This document shows, in pieces, positions 36,993 to 45,407 of a DNA stretch of 64,000 nt. A model generated the notes under the pieces. The model searched no databases. It saw nothing but the letters and a program-made list of their open reading frames with translations, and was not told the origin of the DNA. Every line of letters begins with the position of its first letter. Position 1 is the stretch's first letter. The DNA is taken from assembly GCA_002404015.1 (NCBI GenBank), contig DHIW01000004.1:31284-95283 (forward strand), in the 5' to 3' direction. The DNA is from Chloroflexi bacterium UBA4736 (GTDB taxonomy: Bacteria > Chloroflexota > Dormibacteria > Dormibacterales > Dormibacteraceae). Made by a program: the position numbers and the translations under genes.

Positions 36993-39308
36993 GTGATCCG
37001 GGTCCGGGGCCTCCAGAAAAGCTTCGGCGACGTGCCGGCGGTCCGCGGCGTGGACCTCGAGGTCGGCGCCGGCGAGGTGCTCGTCCTGCTCGGCCAGAAC
37101 GGCGCCGGCAAGTCCACGACGCTGCGCTGCGCCGGCGGCATCCTGCGCCCGGACGCGGGTGAGATCAGCTTCGGCGACCTGAGGCTGCCGGGCGACCTGG
37201 ACGCCGTGCGGCGCCGGCTGGGCGTCGTTCCCGACCAGGCTCGCCTCTATGGTCGCTGCACAGCCTTCGAGTACCTCGACCACTTCGCCCGCTTCTACGG
37301 CGTCCCCGACAGCGTCAGGGCGCAGCGCATCCACGAGCTGATCGAGCGTTTCGAGCTCGGCCCGGCGGCCGACCAGCTGCTGCACTCGTACTCGCGCGGG
37401 ATGGCCCAGAAGGTGGCGCTGATCCGGGCCACGCTGCACGAGCCGGACTGGATCTTCTGCGACGAGCCGACCGCCGGGCTGGACCCAGTGGCGGCGGCCG
37501 AGATGCGCCGCTACCTCGCCGAGCAGCGAGCCCGGGGGGCGGCCCTGGTCGTGACCACCCACATCCTCGGCGAAGCCGAGCTCATGGCCGACCGGGTGGC
37601 GATCATGCGCCGCGGCCTGATCGTGCAGTCGGGCGACCTCGCGGAGCTCCGCCGCCGCCGCCTCGGCGGCCGCCGGTTCATCGCCCACCTGGCTGACGGC
37701 CAGCGGATGGACTTCGAGGCACCGGCCGACTGGGACGAGCGCCGCATGGCGGGACACGCCGCGGAGCTGCAGGCGCGGCTGGCCCGCGAGGGCCGGCCTT
37801 TTTTCAAGCTGGAGGAGGAGCCGCGCAGCCTCGAGTCGGTCTATCTAAGCGCGATCGAGGAGGTCGGCGAGCCGGAGGCCGCCCGGCCGGCGGCCGCCCC
37901 GGCGTCGCTGCCCGGCCTGCGCCCGTGGCGCATGGTCCGCTCACTGCGCCAGCAGCCGGCCCGGCTCCGCTATCTGCTCCGGTTTTATCTCTCCTCGTGG
38001 TGGCGGCGGGGCGACCTCAGCTGGGTGATGTACCTCAACGCCCTGGTGCTCCTCCTGGTGTCCGGCGCCTCGCTCTTCGGCAGCGCCCCGGCGGGCCTCG
38101 GCGGCCTCACGGCCCGCTTCGGGACCGGCCTGGAGGTGGGTCTCCTGCTGCCGCTGTTCTTCATGTCCTTCGCGCTGCTGGAGTCGATCAAGAGCTCGAT
38201 CGGGATCTGGTGGGAGAAGGCCCAGCAGTCGCTGGAGGTGCTGCTCTACGTCCCCATCGACGATCCCTCGCTGGTCTGGATGGAAGTGCTGCCGGGGGCT
38301 GTGGTGAGCGCGGTCTGGGTGACCTTCTGGACGGGCGCCGGCCTGCTCCTGCTGCAGCTCTTCGGGCGTGCCGCACCCTGGCACCTGCTGCCCATCTTCG
38401 CGCTGGTCGGCGTTCTGACCGCGTACTGGGCGGCGATGGGCCGGATGCTCGGATTCATGCTCTTCCCCCGGGAGGGCGCCGCGGGCGGGGCCTGGTCGTT
38501 CCTACTCTCGCCGGTCTCGGCCGCGGTGGCCGACCTGCCCCTGGCGCTGTTCGTGTTCCGCTCCCCCTTCGCGCCGCTGTCGCTGCTCCTGCCTCTGGGG
38601 GCCTGCGTGGCGCTTACCGTCATCACCGGGATCAGCTTCGATCGCGAGCGGTTGATGGAGACCGGCCTCGGCCGCAGCCGCGGTCGCCGGCGCTGGTTCC
38701 CGTTGGCGGTGGTGCGCCGGCGGGCGGCGGCCCTCGGGGTCGGGCTGCTGCTGGCGGCCGCGCCCGCCGCCGCCGGAGCGGCCTACAGCGCGCGCGCCGG
38801 GCTGCACTCCTGGAACCAGGTCCAGGCCGCGGTCGCCGGCCATTCCATCGCCGCCGCGGCCGACGCCCCGGCCGCCACAGGGCGCTCCGCGCCGGCACCG
38901 CGTTCGGGCGTCACGGTGGCCGCCGCGGCGATGGCGGGCATCACGGGCGGGCTGTCGCTGGCCCTCGCGTTGCTGGCGGTCAGCTTCGCGGCATTCTTCC
39001 TCCTGGGCCTGCCCGAGCTGGTTCTGCTGGCCGGGGTGGCCGCGCTCTGGGGCGTGCAGGCCGGCTTCGGGCCGGGTGCTCCCCTGGCGGGCTGGCTGGG
39101 CCTCGGCGGCGGCGTGGTCGTACTGGCTCTGGCGCTCAACACCGCCGCCTCGCTGCCCATCTACTCGGCCCTTCTGTTCGGCGCCGGCCGCCGCCTGGAC
39201 CGGATGCGGGTCGCCTGGGCCGAGTACTTCAGCCTCTACCGAGGGCTCGTCCTGCCCTGCTGCGCCGCATTCGGCGTGGTCGTGCTCGCCCTCCTGCTGC
39301 TGACATGA
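36993..39308 (+). CDS. ABC exporter with ATPase and permease in one polypeptide
   Basis: This 771-residue protein has an N-terminal ATPase (about 1-300). It carries Walker A LGQNGAGKSTTLRCA, signature SYSRGMAQKVALIRATL, Walker B WIFCDEPTAGLDPVAA and TTHILGEAELM. Residues ~310-771 hold about ten hydrophobic segments (for example MYLNALVLLLVSGASLF, VGLLLPLFFMSFALLESI, LPLALFVFRSPFAPLSLLLP). These resemble ABC-2 permeases, with a large second hydrophobic block. Exporters of this type normally have separate ATPase and permease genes. It starts at GTG 36993 and ends in an ATGA overlap with the next gene. The substrate is unknown. Confidence 0.85.
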   Translation: MIRVRGLQKSFGDVPAVRGVDLEVGAGEVLVLLGQNGAGKSTTLRCAGGILRPDAGEISFGDLRLPGDLDAVRRRLGVVPDQARLYGRCTAFEYLDHFARFYGVPDSVRAQRIHELIERFELGPAADQLLHSYSRGMAQKVALIRATLHEPDWIFCDEPTAGLDPVAAAEMRRYLAEQRARGAALVVTTHILGEAELMADRVAIMRRGLIVQSGDLAELRRRRLGGRRFIAHLADGQRMDFEAPADWDERRMAGHAAELQARLAREGRPFFKLEEEPRSLESVYLSAIEEVGEPEAARPAAAPASLPGLRPWRMVRSLRQQPARLRYLLRFYLSSWWRRGDLSWVMYLNALVLLLVSGASLFGSAPAGLGGLTARFGTGLEVGLLLPLFFMSFALLESIKSSIGIWWEKAQQSLEVLLYVPIDDPSLVWMEVLPGAVVSAVWVTFWTGAGLLLLQLFGRAAPWHLLPIFALVGVLTAYWAAMGRMLGFMLFPREGAAGGAWSFLLSPVSAAVADLPLALFVFRSPFAPLSLLLPLGACVALTVITGISFDRERLMETGLGRSRGRRRWFPLAVVRRRAAALGVGLLLAAAPAAAGAAYSARAGLHSWNQVQAAVAGHSIAAAADAPAATGRSAPAPRSGVTVAAAAMAGITGGLSLALALLAVSFAAFFLLGLPELVLLAGVAALWGVQAGFGPGAPLAGWLGLGGGVVVLALALNTAASLPIYSALLFGAGRRLDRMRVAWAEYFSLYRGLVLPCCAAFGVVVLALLLLT

Positions 39309-39712
39309 CGAGCCTGGTCAGCGTCGAGGACCTGCAGCGCCTGCTGGACACGTTCGCGTTCACCTCGGGGATGGGGATGCGCGTGGAGGCCCTCGCCGAC
39401 GCCGAGTGCACGATCCGGGTGCCCTTCCGGCGCGAGTTCGAGCGGCCGGGCGGCATCGTCAGCGGACAGGTCTATATGCACGTCGCGGACGTCACGCTCT
39501 GGTGCGCCACGAAGACCCGGCTAGGCCTCGATGACCCCTCGACCACCAGCAACCTGGAGACCGCCTTCCTCGCCCCCGCGCGGGAGGAGGACGTGCTCTG
39601 CACGGCCCGCGTCCTGAAGTTCGGGCGGCGCCTGGTCTATGGCACAGCCGAGTGCCGGAACGAGTCCGGCAAGCTGCTGACCCACCACTCGATCACCTAC
39701 GCCCGGGGCTGA
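39305..39712 (+). CDS. PaaI-like hotdog thioesterase
   Basis: This 135-residue protein begins MTSLVSVEDLQRLLD and has the hotdog features MRVEALADAECTIRVPFR, RPGGIVSGQVYMHVADVTLW, TSNLETAFLAPAREEDVLC and AECRNESGKLLTHHSITYARG. It probably hydrolyses an acyl-CoA. It starts inside the stop of the ABC gene. Several acyl-CoA dehydrogenases nearby give it a plausible metabolic context. Confidence 0.82.
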   Translation: MTSLVSVEDLQRLLDTFAFTSGMGMRVEALADAECTIRVPFRREFERPGGIVSGQVYMHVADVTLWCATKTRLGLDDPSTTSNLETAFLAPAREEDVLCTARVLKFGRRLVYGTAECRNESGKLLTHHSITYARG

Positions 39713-39947
39713 GCTCCTCCGCGACCGTCTCCGCCCAGGAGCCAGCGCGGGTGCTGACCAGGCTGAACCAGACCCGGCCCTGCCACCGGTTCAGGTCGAG
39801 CGTGCCGGTCCGCCCGGGCAGGCTCAGCCGCCAGCGGGTGCCGCCCGGATGCTCGGGCAGCGCCGTCCGAGCGCGCACAACCAGCCCGCGAGCCCGACAC
39901 CCCGCTAAAGCCTTATCGGCGCTCACGGCCAGCTGCCATTCCCTCAA
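39693..39947 (-). CDS. Small hypothetical protein after acyl-CoA dehydrogenase
   Basis: This is an 84-residue frame starting at TTG 39947, ten bases after the acyl-CoA dehydrogenase stop on the same strand. It contains two short strand-rich parts (RWRLSLPGRTGTLDLNRWQG and VWFSLVSTRAGSWAETVAEEL). Its composition and G+C at third positions look coding. The 3' end overlaps the hotdog gene tail to tail by 20 bases. No family recognised; it may be spurious. Confidence 0.45.
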   Translation of the reverse strand: MREWQLAVSADKALAGCRARGLVVRARTALPEHPGGTRWRLSLPGRTGTLDLNRWQGRVWFSLVSTRAGSWAETVAEELSPGRR

Positions 39948-39957
39948 AGCCGGAGGG

Positions 39958-41088
39958 TCAGAGGTCGAGGGCCTGGGCGACCAACTCCCGGTGGTAGGTG
40001 GCGTCCCCGAGCGTCACCTCGGAGGCCTTGGCCCGCTTGAAGTAGAGGTGCATGTCGTGCTCCCAGGTGAAGCCGATTCCGCCGTGCACCTGGATGGCGT
40101 TGCCGGCCGCCCGCCGGTACGCGTCCGAGACGTAGGCCTTGGCCATCGACGCGGCCAGGGCGCGGTCGGGCGCGTTGGCGTCCACCGCCCAGGCCGCGTA
40201 ATAAGTGGCCGACTTGGCGCTCTCAGTCTCCAGCAGCACGTCCGCCAGCTTGTGGGACACGGCCTGGTAGATGCCGATCGGCTTGCCGAACTGCTGGCGG
40301 GTCTTGGCATAGTCGACCGACTCCTCGAGAACGTGCTGGGCCCCGCCCACCATCTCGGCGCAGAGGGCGGCCGCGCCCCATTCCAGCACCCGCTTGAGAG
40401 GCGCCCAGCCCTGGTCGGGAGCGCCCATAACGGCCTCGGCGGGCACCTGCACGCCCTCGAAGCGCAGCTCGTACCAGCGCCGCGTCATGTCCATGGTCTT
40501 CATCGGCGTGACCGTCAGCCCAGCCGGCCGGCCCTTGAGCAGGAACAGCGTGACGCCCTCCTCGCCGCTGCCGCGAGTGCGCGCCGCCACAACTATGTAG
40601 TCGGCGACCCCGGCGTCGGGCACGAACAGCTTCACGCCGTCCAGCTTCCAGCCGTCGCCGGACTTCACGGCCTGCAGCGCGACCCCCTCGGCGTCCCAGC
40701 GTCCTGAGGGCTCGGTCAACGCCACCGTCGCGCGCGCCTGGCCGGCTGCGATGGCCGTCAGCACCTCCTTCTTCTGGGCGTCGGTGCCGGCCTCCAGGAG
40801 CGCCGGAACCGCCAGCCCCATGGTGCTGAAAAAGGGACCCGGGAGCAGGTTTCGGCCGGCCTCTTCCAGGACCACGACCAGGTCCAGGAAAGAGCCGATG
40901 CCGCCGTACTCCTCGGGGATGCTGAGACCGGTCCAGCCCATCTCGGAGACCTTCCGCCAGAGCCCGGGGTCGTAGGCGTCGTCGGCGTCCATCATCTTGC
41001 GCACCACGGCGGGCGTGCAGTCCTTTGCCAGGAAGTCCTTGGCAGAGGCTCGCAGCATCTCCTGGTCCTCCGAAAAGGCGAAGTCCAT
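39958..41088 (-). CDS. Acyl-CoA dehydrogenase family protein
   Basis: This 376-residue protein has the complete fold: MDFAFSEDQEMLRASAKDFL, GWTGLSIPEEYGGIGSFLDL, TVALTEPSGRWDAEGVAL, YAKTRQQFGKPIGIYQAVSH, LADVLLETESAKSATYYAAW and GNAIQVHGGIGFTWEHDMHL. There is a Gly-Phe instead of an obvious Glu in the usual general-base segment, as in many short-chain or CaiA/FadE-like members. The substrate is unknown. It is divergent from the adenine deaminase gene. Confidence 0.9.
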   Translation of the reverse strand: MDFAFSEDQEMLRASAKDFLAKDCTPAVVRKMMDADDAYDPGLWRKVSEMGWTGLSIPEEYGGIGSFLDLVVVLEEAGRNLLPGPFFSTMGLAVPALLEAGTDAQKKEVLTAIAAGQARATVALTEPSGRWDAEGVALQAVKSGDGWKLDGVKLFVPDAGVADYIVVAARTRGSGEEGVTLFLLKGRPAGLTVTPMKTMDMTRRWYELRFEGVQVPAEAVMGAPDQGWAPLKRVLEWGAAALCAEMVGGAQHVLEESVDYAKTRQQFGKPIGIYQAVSHKLADVLLETESAKSATYYAAWAVDANAPDRALAASMAKAYVSDAYRRAAGNAIQVHGGIGFTWEHDMHLYFKRAKASEVTLGDATYHRELVAQALDL

Positions 41089-41118
41089 GGCGCTCGTCAG
41101 TTTAAGGTAAGGCCCGAA

Positions 41119-42816
41119 ATGACCGTCCGGCTGCAGCCGTCACCCGCCACCATGCGCCGCCTGGCGGAGGTCGCCGAGGGCCGGGCCCGGGCCGACCTCG
41201 TGCTGATGGGCGGGGCGGTCGTGAACGTCTACACGGAGGAGGTGCACCGCGACTGGGGGGTAGCCGTGGCCGACGGCCGGGTCGCCTACCTGGGGCCGGA
41301 CGCTGAGTCGCGGGCGGGCGACCAGACCGAGGTGATCGACCTTACGGGCGACATCCTGGCGCCGGGCCTGATCGAGGGCCACACCCACCTGACGCGGATC
41401 CAGGTCTCGGACATGGTGGACCTTCAGGTCCGGGCCGGCGTCACGACCAGCATCGTCGAGAGCATGGAGCTGGCTGCGGTCTGCGGTCCGGATGGCGTGC
41501 GGGCACTGCTGGATGGTGCCGAGCACATGCCGGGCCGGCTCTACTACACGATCTCCGGGCTGATCATGGGCGACCCCCAGCACGACTCGATCTTCCAGGC
41601 CGGCGAGTGGATCCCGCTCCTCGACCACGCGCTCGTGGCGGGCGTGGGCGAGATCTACTGGGCGGACATGCTGCGCGGCCACCCCCGCACGGAGGCGCTG
41701 GTGGCAGCGGCCCTTGAGCGCGGCCTGGCTGTGCAGGGCCACGCGGCCGGCGCCCGCCTCCCGGCGCTCAACGCCCTGGCCGGGCTGGGAGTCGGCTCGG
41801 ACCACGAGGGGATCACGGCCGAGGACGTCCTCAGCCGGCTCCGCCTGGGGCTGACCGCCATGGCCCGGCACGGCGCCACCCGCCAGGACCTGCCGGCGAT
41901 CGCCGAGCTCTGGCGCGGCCGCAACGTGGACCCCGGCCGGCTGGCCCTGGTCACCGACGGCCTGGAGCCCGAGGCCCTGGCCGCGGGCAACTCACTCAAC
42001 TGGGTCGTCGAGCAGGCGGTCGAGCTCGGGCTCAGCCTGCCGCGGGCCATCCGGCTGGCCAGCCGGAACGTGGCGGAGCACTTCGGGCTGGGACGGTGGC
42101 TCGGCGGCATCGGGCCGGGGATGCTGGCCGACCTGGTCGTGCTGCCGCGCGGGGGCGGCTTCCGGCCCCGGCTGGTCCTGGTCGGAGGCCGCCGGCCGGA
42201 GCCGGCCCCTGCCAAGCGGTACCCCCACTGGATGCTCGACACGGTGAAGCTCGACAGCCTGGACGAGGCGCTGCTGGCCCATCCCGGGCCTGGCCGCTGG
42301 CGCGCCATGGAGCTGACCGCGCCCATCGTCACCCGCGAGGCCGAGACCGACGGTTCCGACGCCCTCGTCTGCGCGGTCGCCGACCGCACCGGCGGACCGC
42401 GGGGTTTCCGAGGCCTCCTTAAGGGCTTCGGGCTCAAGAACGGCGCCGTCGCGATCAGCTCGGCCTGGGAGTGCCCGGGAGTCCTGCTGGTGGGCGACCG
42501 GCCGGCGGACCTGGCCATCGCCGCCCGCCGGCTCAGGGATCTGCACGGGGGCGCCGTCGTGGTCTCCGAGGGCAATGTGCTGGCCGAGTGGGCGGCGCCC
42601 GTGGCCGGCCTCTACAGCGAGCGTCCGCTGGCGGACGTGGTCGACCAGGTAGCCGCGGTCAACGGCGCGGCTCGGGCCCTTGGCTGCCCCTGGCCGAACC
42701 CGATCCTGACTCTGGAGACCCTGACCTCGGCGGCCATCCCCTTTCTGCGGATCTGGGCGGGCGGCTACACGAGGCTGAAGGATGGCTCCCACGCGGGCCT
42801 GGAGTGGGAGGCGTGA
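41119..42816 (+). CDS. ade: Adenine deaminase
   Basis: This amidohydrolase deaminates adenine to hypoxanthine. The 565-residue protein has the ADase layout: RARADLVLMGGAVVNVYTEE, DILAPGLIEGHTHLT with the metal-binding HTH, VQGHAAGARLPALNA, GVGSDHEGITAEDVLSRLRL, ALVTDGLEPEALAAGNSLNW, LASRNVAEHFGLG and the ADase-specific C-terminal domain from ~380 (RGLLKGFGLKNGAVAISSAW). The length is normal. A dihydroorotase identity was considered and rejected because the C-terminal domain is adenine-deaminase-specific. Confidence 0.9.
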   Translation: MTVRLQPSPATMRRLAEVAEGRARADLVLMGGAVVNVYTEEVHRDWGVAVADGRVAYLGPDAESRAGDQTEVIDLTGDILAPGLIEGHTHLTRIQVSDMVDLQVRAGVTTSIVESMELAAVCGPDGVRALLDGAEHMPGRLYYTISGLIMGDPQHDSIFQAGEWIPLLDHALVAGVGEIYWADMLRGHPRTEALVAAALERGLAVQGHAAGARLPALNALAGLGVGSDHEGITAEDVLSRLRLGLTAMARHGATRQDLPAIAELWRGRNVDPGRLALVTDGLEPEALAAGNSLNWVVEQAVELGLSLPRAIRLASRNVAEHFGLGRWLGGIGPGMLADLVVLPRGGGFRPRLVLVGGRRPEPAPAKRYPHWMLDTVKLDSLDEALLAHPGPGRWRAMELTAPIVTREAETDGSDALVCAVADRTGGPRGFRGLLKGFGLKNGAVAISSAWECPGVLLVGDRPADLAIAARRLRDLHGGAVVVSEGNVLAEWAAPVAGLYSERPLADVVDQVAAVNGAARALGCPWPNPILTLETLTSAAIPFLRIWAGGYTRLKDGSHAGLEWEA

Positions 42817-42857
42817 GCGACCTCGCCAGCTGTTCCTCCTCGCCTGCCCGCGGGGGG

Positions 42858-42898
42858 CCGCGACAGAAGGGACCCTCCTTCCGCCTGCGGGGGGAGGA
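42858..42898. repeat. Intergenic repeat family 2, copy 1 (bidirectional terminator-like)
   Basis: CCGCGACAGAAGGGACCC is followed by a G/C-rich hairpin: CCCTCCTTCCGC, a 2-base loop, then GCGGGGGGAGG. A related copy is at 50827-50870. Both lie between the 3' ends of convergent genes. Confidence 0.7.
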
Positions 42899-42916
42899 AT
42901 ATGGCTGACGGGCCCT

Positions 42917-43690
42917 CTACGCCGGCAGTCGCGCCGCCTTCACCATCTGCCTGAGGTCCGCCCGCTTCACCACCAAGATCGCCAGGACCCCTGCCGCCAG
43001 CAGCACGAGCTCGGCGAAAGCGTGGAGGAAGAAGCCGGCGATGTTGGGGCCGGGGGAGCCCGCGGCGGCGACGACCTCGTTGCCGGCGAACGCGGCCAGG
43101 TTGCCCACCACCCAGGCCAGCCACCAGGCCGTGATCAGCGGCGGCGTCGGCAGCGCCGCTCGGGCCGCCCGGTCGGTCGCCTCGACGGCCGGCTCGCTCG
43201 CCTTCCAGATCTCGACCGCGACCTGCCGGGGCAGCACGAAGTTCGCAAAGGGGACAAACCACCAGAGCACCGCCCAGAGCGGCCTGTAGCGCAGTTCGTG
43301 CCCGCCCAGCGCCGGCAGGTTGGCGGCGGCCCGGTACGTCCAGATGCAGAAGACGGCCACGGTCGGGAGGAACGCCAGGTAGAAGGCGGCCAGGATCACG
43401 AGGGCTCGAACCGCGACCTGCGCGTCCGCGTGGGCCAGCGTCTCGGTCCCCCTGGCGACGGCCGCGTACTCGGCGATCCCCGCCAGGTCCACGCCGATCA
43501 AGCCCAGGTTGATCAGGCTGACGGCGCCTACTCCGACGCAGGCCAGCAGCGCCAGCAGGCTGCCCGGCCGGTAGGGGCGAGGAGCCGGTCCGAGCGGGGG
43601 GGCCGGCCAGGGGACCGGTTGCCAGGCGCTGCCGTCCCACCACCAGCGTCCGTCCGGGGAGAGCTGGGCGCCGGCCGGCGGCTGGACCAC
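42917..43690 (-). CDS. DUF4328-type membrane protein
   Basis: This 257-residue protein has an N-terminal DUF2510-like WW-type motif (LSPDGRWWWDGSAWQPV), a Pro-rich linker, then about six membrane segments in the DUF4328 arrangement: LLALLACVGVGAVSLINLGL, ALVILAAFYLAFLPTVAVFC, WTYRAAANLPALG, RPLWAVLWWFVPFANFVLP (the family hallmark) and LITAWWLAWVVGNLAAF. Function is unknown. It starts at GTG 43690, 5 bases after the acyl-CoA dehydrogenase stop on the same strand. Confidence 0.85.
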   Translation of the reverse strand: MVQPPAGAQLSPDGRWWWDGSAWQPVPWPAPPLGPAPRPYRPGSLLALLACVGVGAVSLINLGLIGVDLAGIAEYAAVARGTETLAHADAQVAVRALVILAAFYLAFLPTVAVFCIWTYRAAANLPALGGHELRYRPLWAVLWWFVPFANFVLPRQVAVEIWKASEPAVEATDRAARAALPTPPLITAWWLAWVVGNLAAFAGNEVVAAAGSPGPNIAGFFLHAFAELVLLAAGVLAILVVKRADLRQMVKAARLPA

Positions 43691-43694
43691 GAGG

Positions 43695-44843
43695 TTAGCG
43701 GCTCCGGGGCAGCCCCAGGACGCGCTCGGCCAGGATGTTCCTCAGCACCTCAGAGGTCCCGGCCTCGATCGTGTTGGCGCGGGACCGGAGGAACCCGTAC
43801 TGCCAGCGGCCGCCGTTCTCGACCTGCCCGGCCGGGCCCATCAGGTCCACCGCGGTCTCCTGCATGCGCTGGTTCAGCTCCGACCAGAAGAGCTTCATCA
43901 TCGAGCCCTCGGGGCCCGGGATCGCGGTCCTCATCAGGTTGGTGACCGCGCGGTATCCGTTCAGCTGCAGCGTCCGCGAATCGATGTAGTGCTGGGCCAC
44001 GCGCTGCCTGACGAGGCGCTCGCCGCCGCGCCCTGACTGGCGGACCAGCTCAACCAGCTCCCGCGAGTTGACGCCAGCCCGGTTGGCGAGCGCCATGCCG
44101 AGCGTGCCGCGCTCGTGGAGCAGCGTCGTGATGGCGATCTTCCAGCCCTCGCCCGCCTGCCCGATCACCTGTGTCTTGGGCACCTTGACATCGGTGAAGT
44201 AGACCTCGTTGAACTCCGCGTCGCCGGTCATCTGGACCAGCGGCCGGACCTCGACGCCGGGCGACTCCATGTCCACCAGCAGGTAGGTCAGGCCGTCTCG
44301 TGGGTTGGCCTCCTTCCGCTCGCGGGTCAGCAGCATGCACCACTTGGCGACGTGGGCCAGAGTGGTCCACACCTTCTGGCCGTTGACGACATAGTGGTCG
44401 CCCGCATCCTCGGCCCGTGTCTGGAGCGCGGAGAGGTCGCTGCCCGCGTTCGGCTCCGAGAAGGCCTGGCACCAGATCTCCTCGGCTGACAGGATCTTGT
44501 CGAGGTAACGCTCCTTCTGCTCGGGCGTCCCGTGCGCGATCAGGACCGGCCCGCCCATGCCCAGGCCGAGCACGTTGATGGGGTCTGGCGCCCGCGCCTC
44601 GATCATCTCCTGGTTGAGGATCAGCTGCTCCATGAGGGTGGCGCCCCGGCCGCCGTACTCCTTCGGCCAGTTGAGGCCGATGTAGCCGGCCTCGTGCATC
44701 TTCCGTTGCCAATCGCGGCGCCGCTGCAGCCAATCCTTGCTCGCGGAGTCCTCGTCGTCGGCCCAGGAAGGCTTGTTCTCGCCGAGCCAGGTCCGGACTT
44801 CGTCTCGGAACTGCTTCTCGCCAGGCGAGAGGTCGAAGTCCAT
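43695..44843 (-). CDS. Acyl-CoA dehydrogenase family protein
   Basis: This 382-residue protein starts MDFDLSPGEKQFRDEVRTWL at ATG 44843; the next upstream start would overlap the divergent pcp gene. Motifs are GLNWPKEYGGRGATLMEQLI, CQAFSEPNAGSDLSALQT, NGQKVWTTLAHVAKWCMLLT, GPVLIAHGTPEQKERYLDKIL and FLRSRANTIEAGTSEVLRNI with the catalytic Glu in TIEAGTSE. It resembles FadE-type long-chain or steroid side-chain enzymes. It is likely co-transcribed with the DUF4328 gene. Confidence 0.91.
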   Translation of the reverse strand: MDFDLSPGEKQFRDEVRTWLGENKPSWADDEDSASKDWLQRRRDWQRKMHEAGYIGLNWPKEYGGRGATLMEQLILNQEMIEARAPDPINVLGLGMGGPVLIAHGTPEQKERYLDKILSAEEIWCQAFSEPNAGSDLSALQTRAEDAGDHYVVNGQKVWTTLAHVAKWCMLLTRERKEANPRDGLTYLLVDMESPGVEVRPLVQMTGDAEFNEVYFTDVKVPKTQVIGQAGEGWKIAITTLLHERGTLGMALANRAGVNSRELVELVRQSGRGGERLVRQRVAQHYIDSRTLQLNGYRAVTNLMRTAIPGPEGSMMKLFWSELNQRMQETAVDLMGPAGQVENGGRWQYGFLRSRANTIEAGTSEVLRNILAERVLGLPRSR

Positions 44844-44861
44844 GGACGCTAAGGTTAGTTC

Positions 44862-45407
44862 ATGCAAGTGCTGGTCACCGGGTTCGGGCCCTTCGGCGAA
44901 AACCGCGTCAACCCCAGTCAGCTGGTCATCGAACGGCTGGGCGGCGTGATCCTGCCCGTGAGCGCGGAGCGCACCCCGCGGGCCCTCGGCGCGGCCGTCG
45001 AGCAGCGCCAGCCGGACGCCATCCTGATGCTAGGGCTGGCCGAGAAACGTGACGAGATTCAGATCGAGCGGGTCGCGATCAACGTGCTCGACTTCCGGAT
45101 CCCGGACAACGACGGCAAGCAGCCAGTGGACGAGCCGGTGGTCGAGGACGGCCCGGCCGCCTACTTCTCGAACGTGCCCTTGAAGGCGATCGTGGCCGCC
45201 TGGGAGGAGGCCGGCATCAAGGGCTCTCTGTCCAACAGCGCGGGGACGTTCACCTGCAACCAGGCTCTCTACACGGCGCTCCACCGGGGACTCCGGGCCG
45301 GCTTCATCCACCTGCCCCCTCTCAACAAGGTCTCACTGGAGGTCATGGTGCGCGCCGTCGAGATCGCCCGCGACGTCATCGGAGCGCCGGCACCACTTCC
45401 TCGCTGA
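44862..45407 (+). CDS. pcp: Pyrrolidone-carboxylate (pyroglutamyl) peptidase
   Basis: This C15 cysteine peptidase removes N-terminal pyroglutamate. The 181-residue protein has the family start MQVLVTGFGPFGENRVNPSQ, GLAEKRDEIQIERVAINVLD (with the catalytic Glu region), the nucleophile in NSAGTFTCNQALYTALH and the His in AGFIHLPPL. It is slightly short of the usual ~205-215 residues. It starts at ATG 44862, divergent from the acyl-CoA dehydrogenase, with only 18 bases between starts. Confidence 0.92.
   Translation: MQVLVTGFGPFGENRVNPSQLVIERLGGVILPVSAERTPRALGAAVEQRQPDAILMLGLAEKRDEIQIERVAINVLDFRIPDNDGKQPVDEPVVEDGPAAYFSNVPLKAIVAAWEEAGIKGSLSNSAGTFTCNQALYTALHRGLRAGFIHLPPLNKVSLEVMVRAVEIARDVIGAPAPLPR

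Noticed and set aside
41119-42816. A dihydroorotase (pyrC) missing from the pyr operon
   Set aside because: The amidohydrolase has the C-terminal domain and motifs of adenine deaminase.
42917-43945. Plus-strand frames overlapping the DUF4328 gene and the acyl-CoA dehydrogenase
   Set aside because: They are complementary shadows without domains, whereas the minus-strand frames have clear families.
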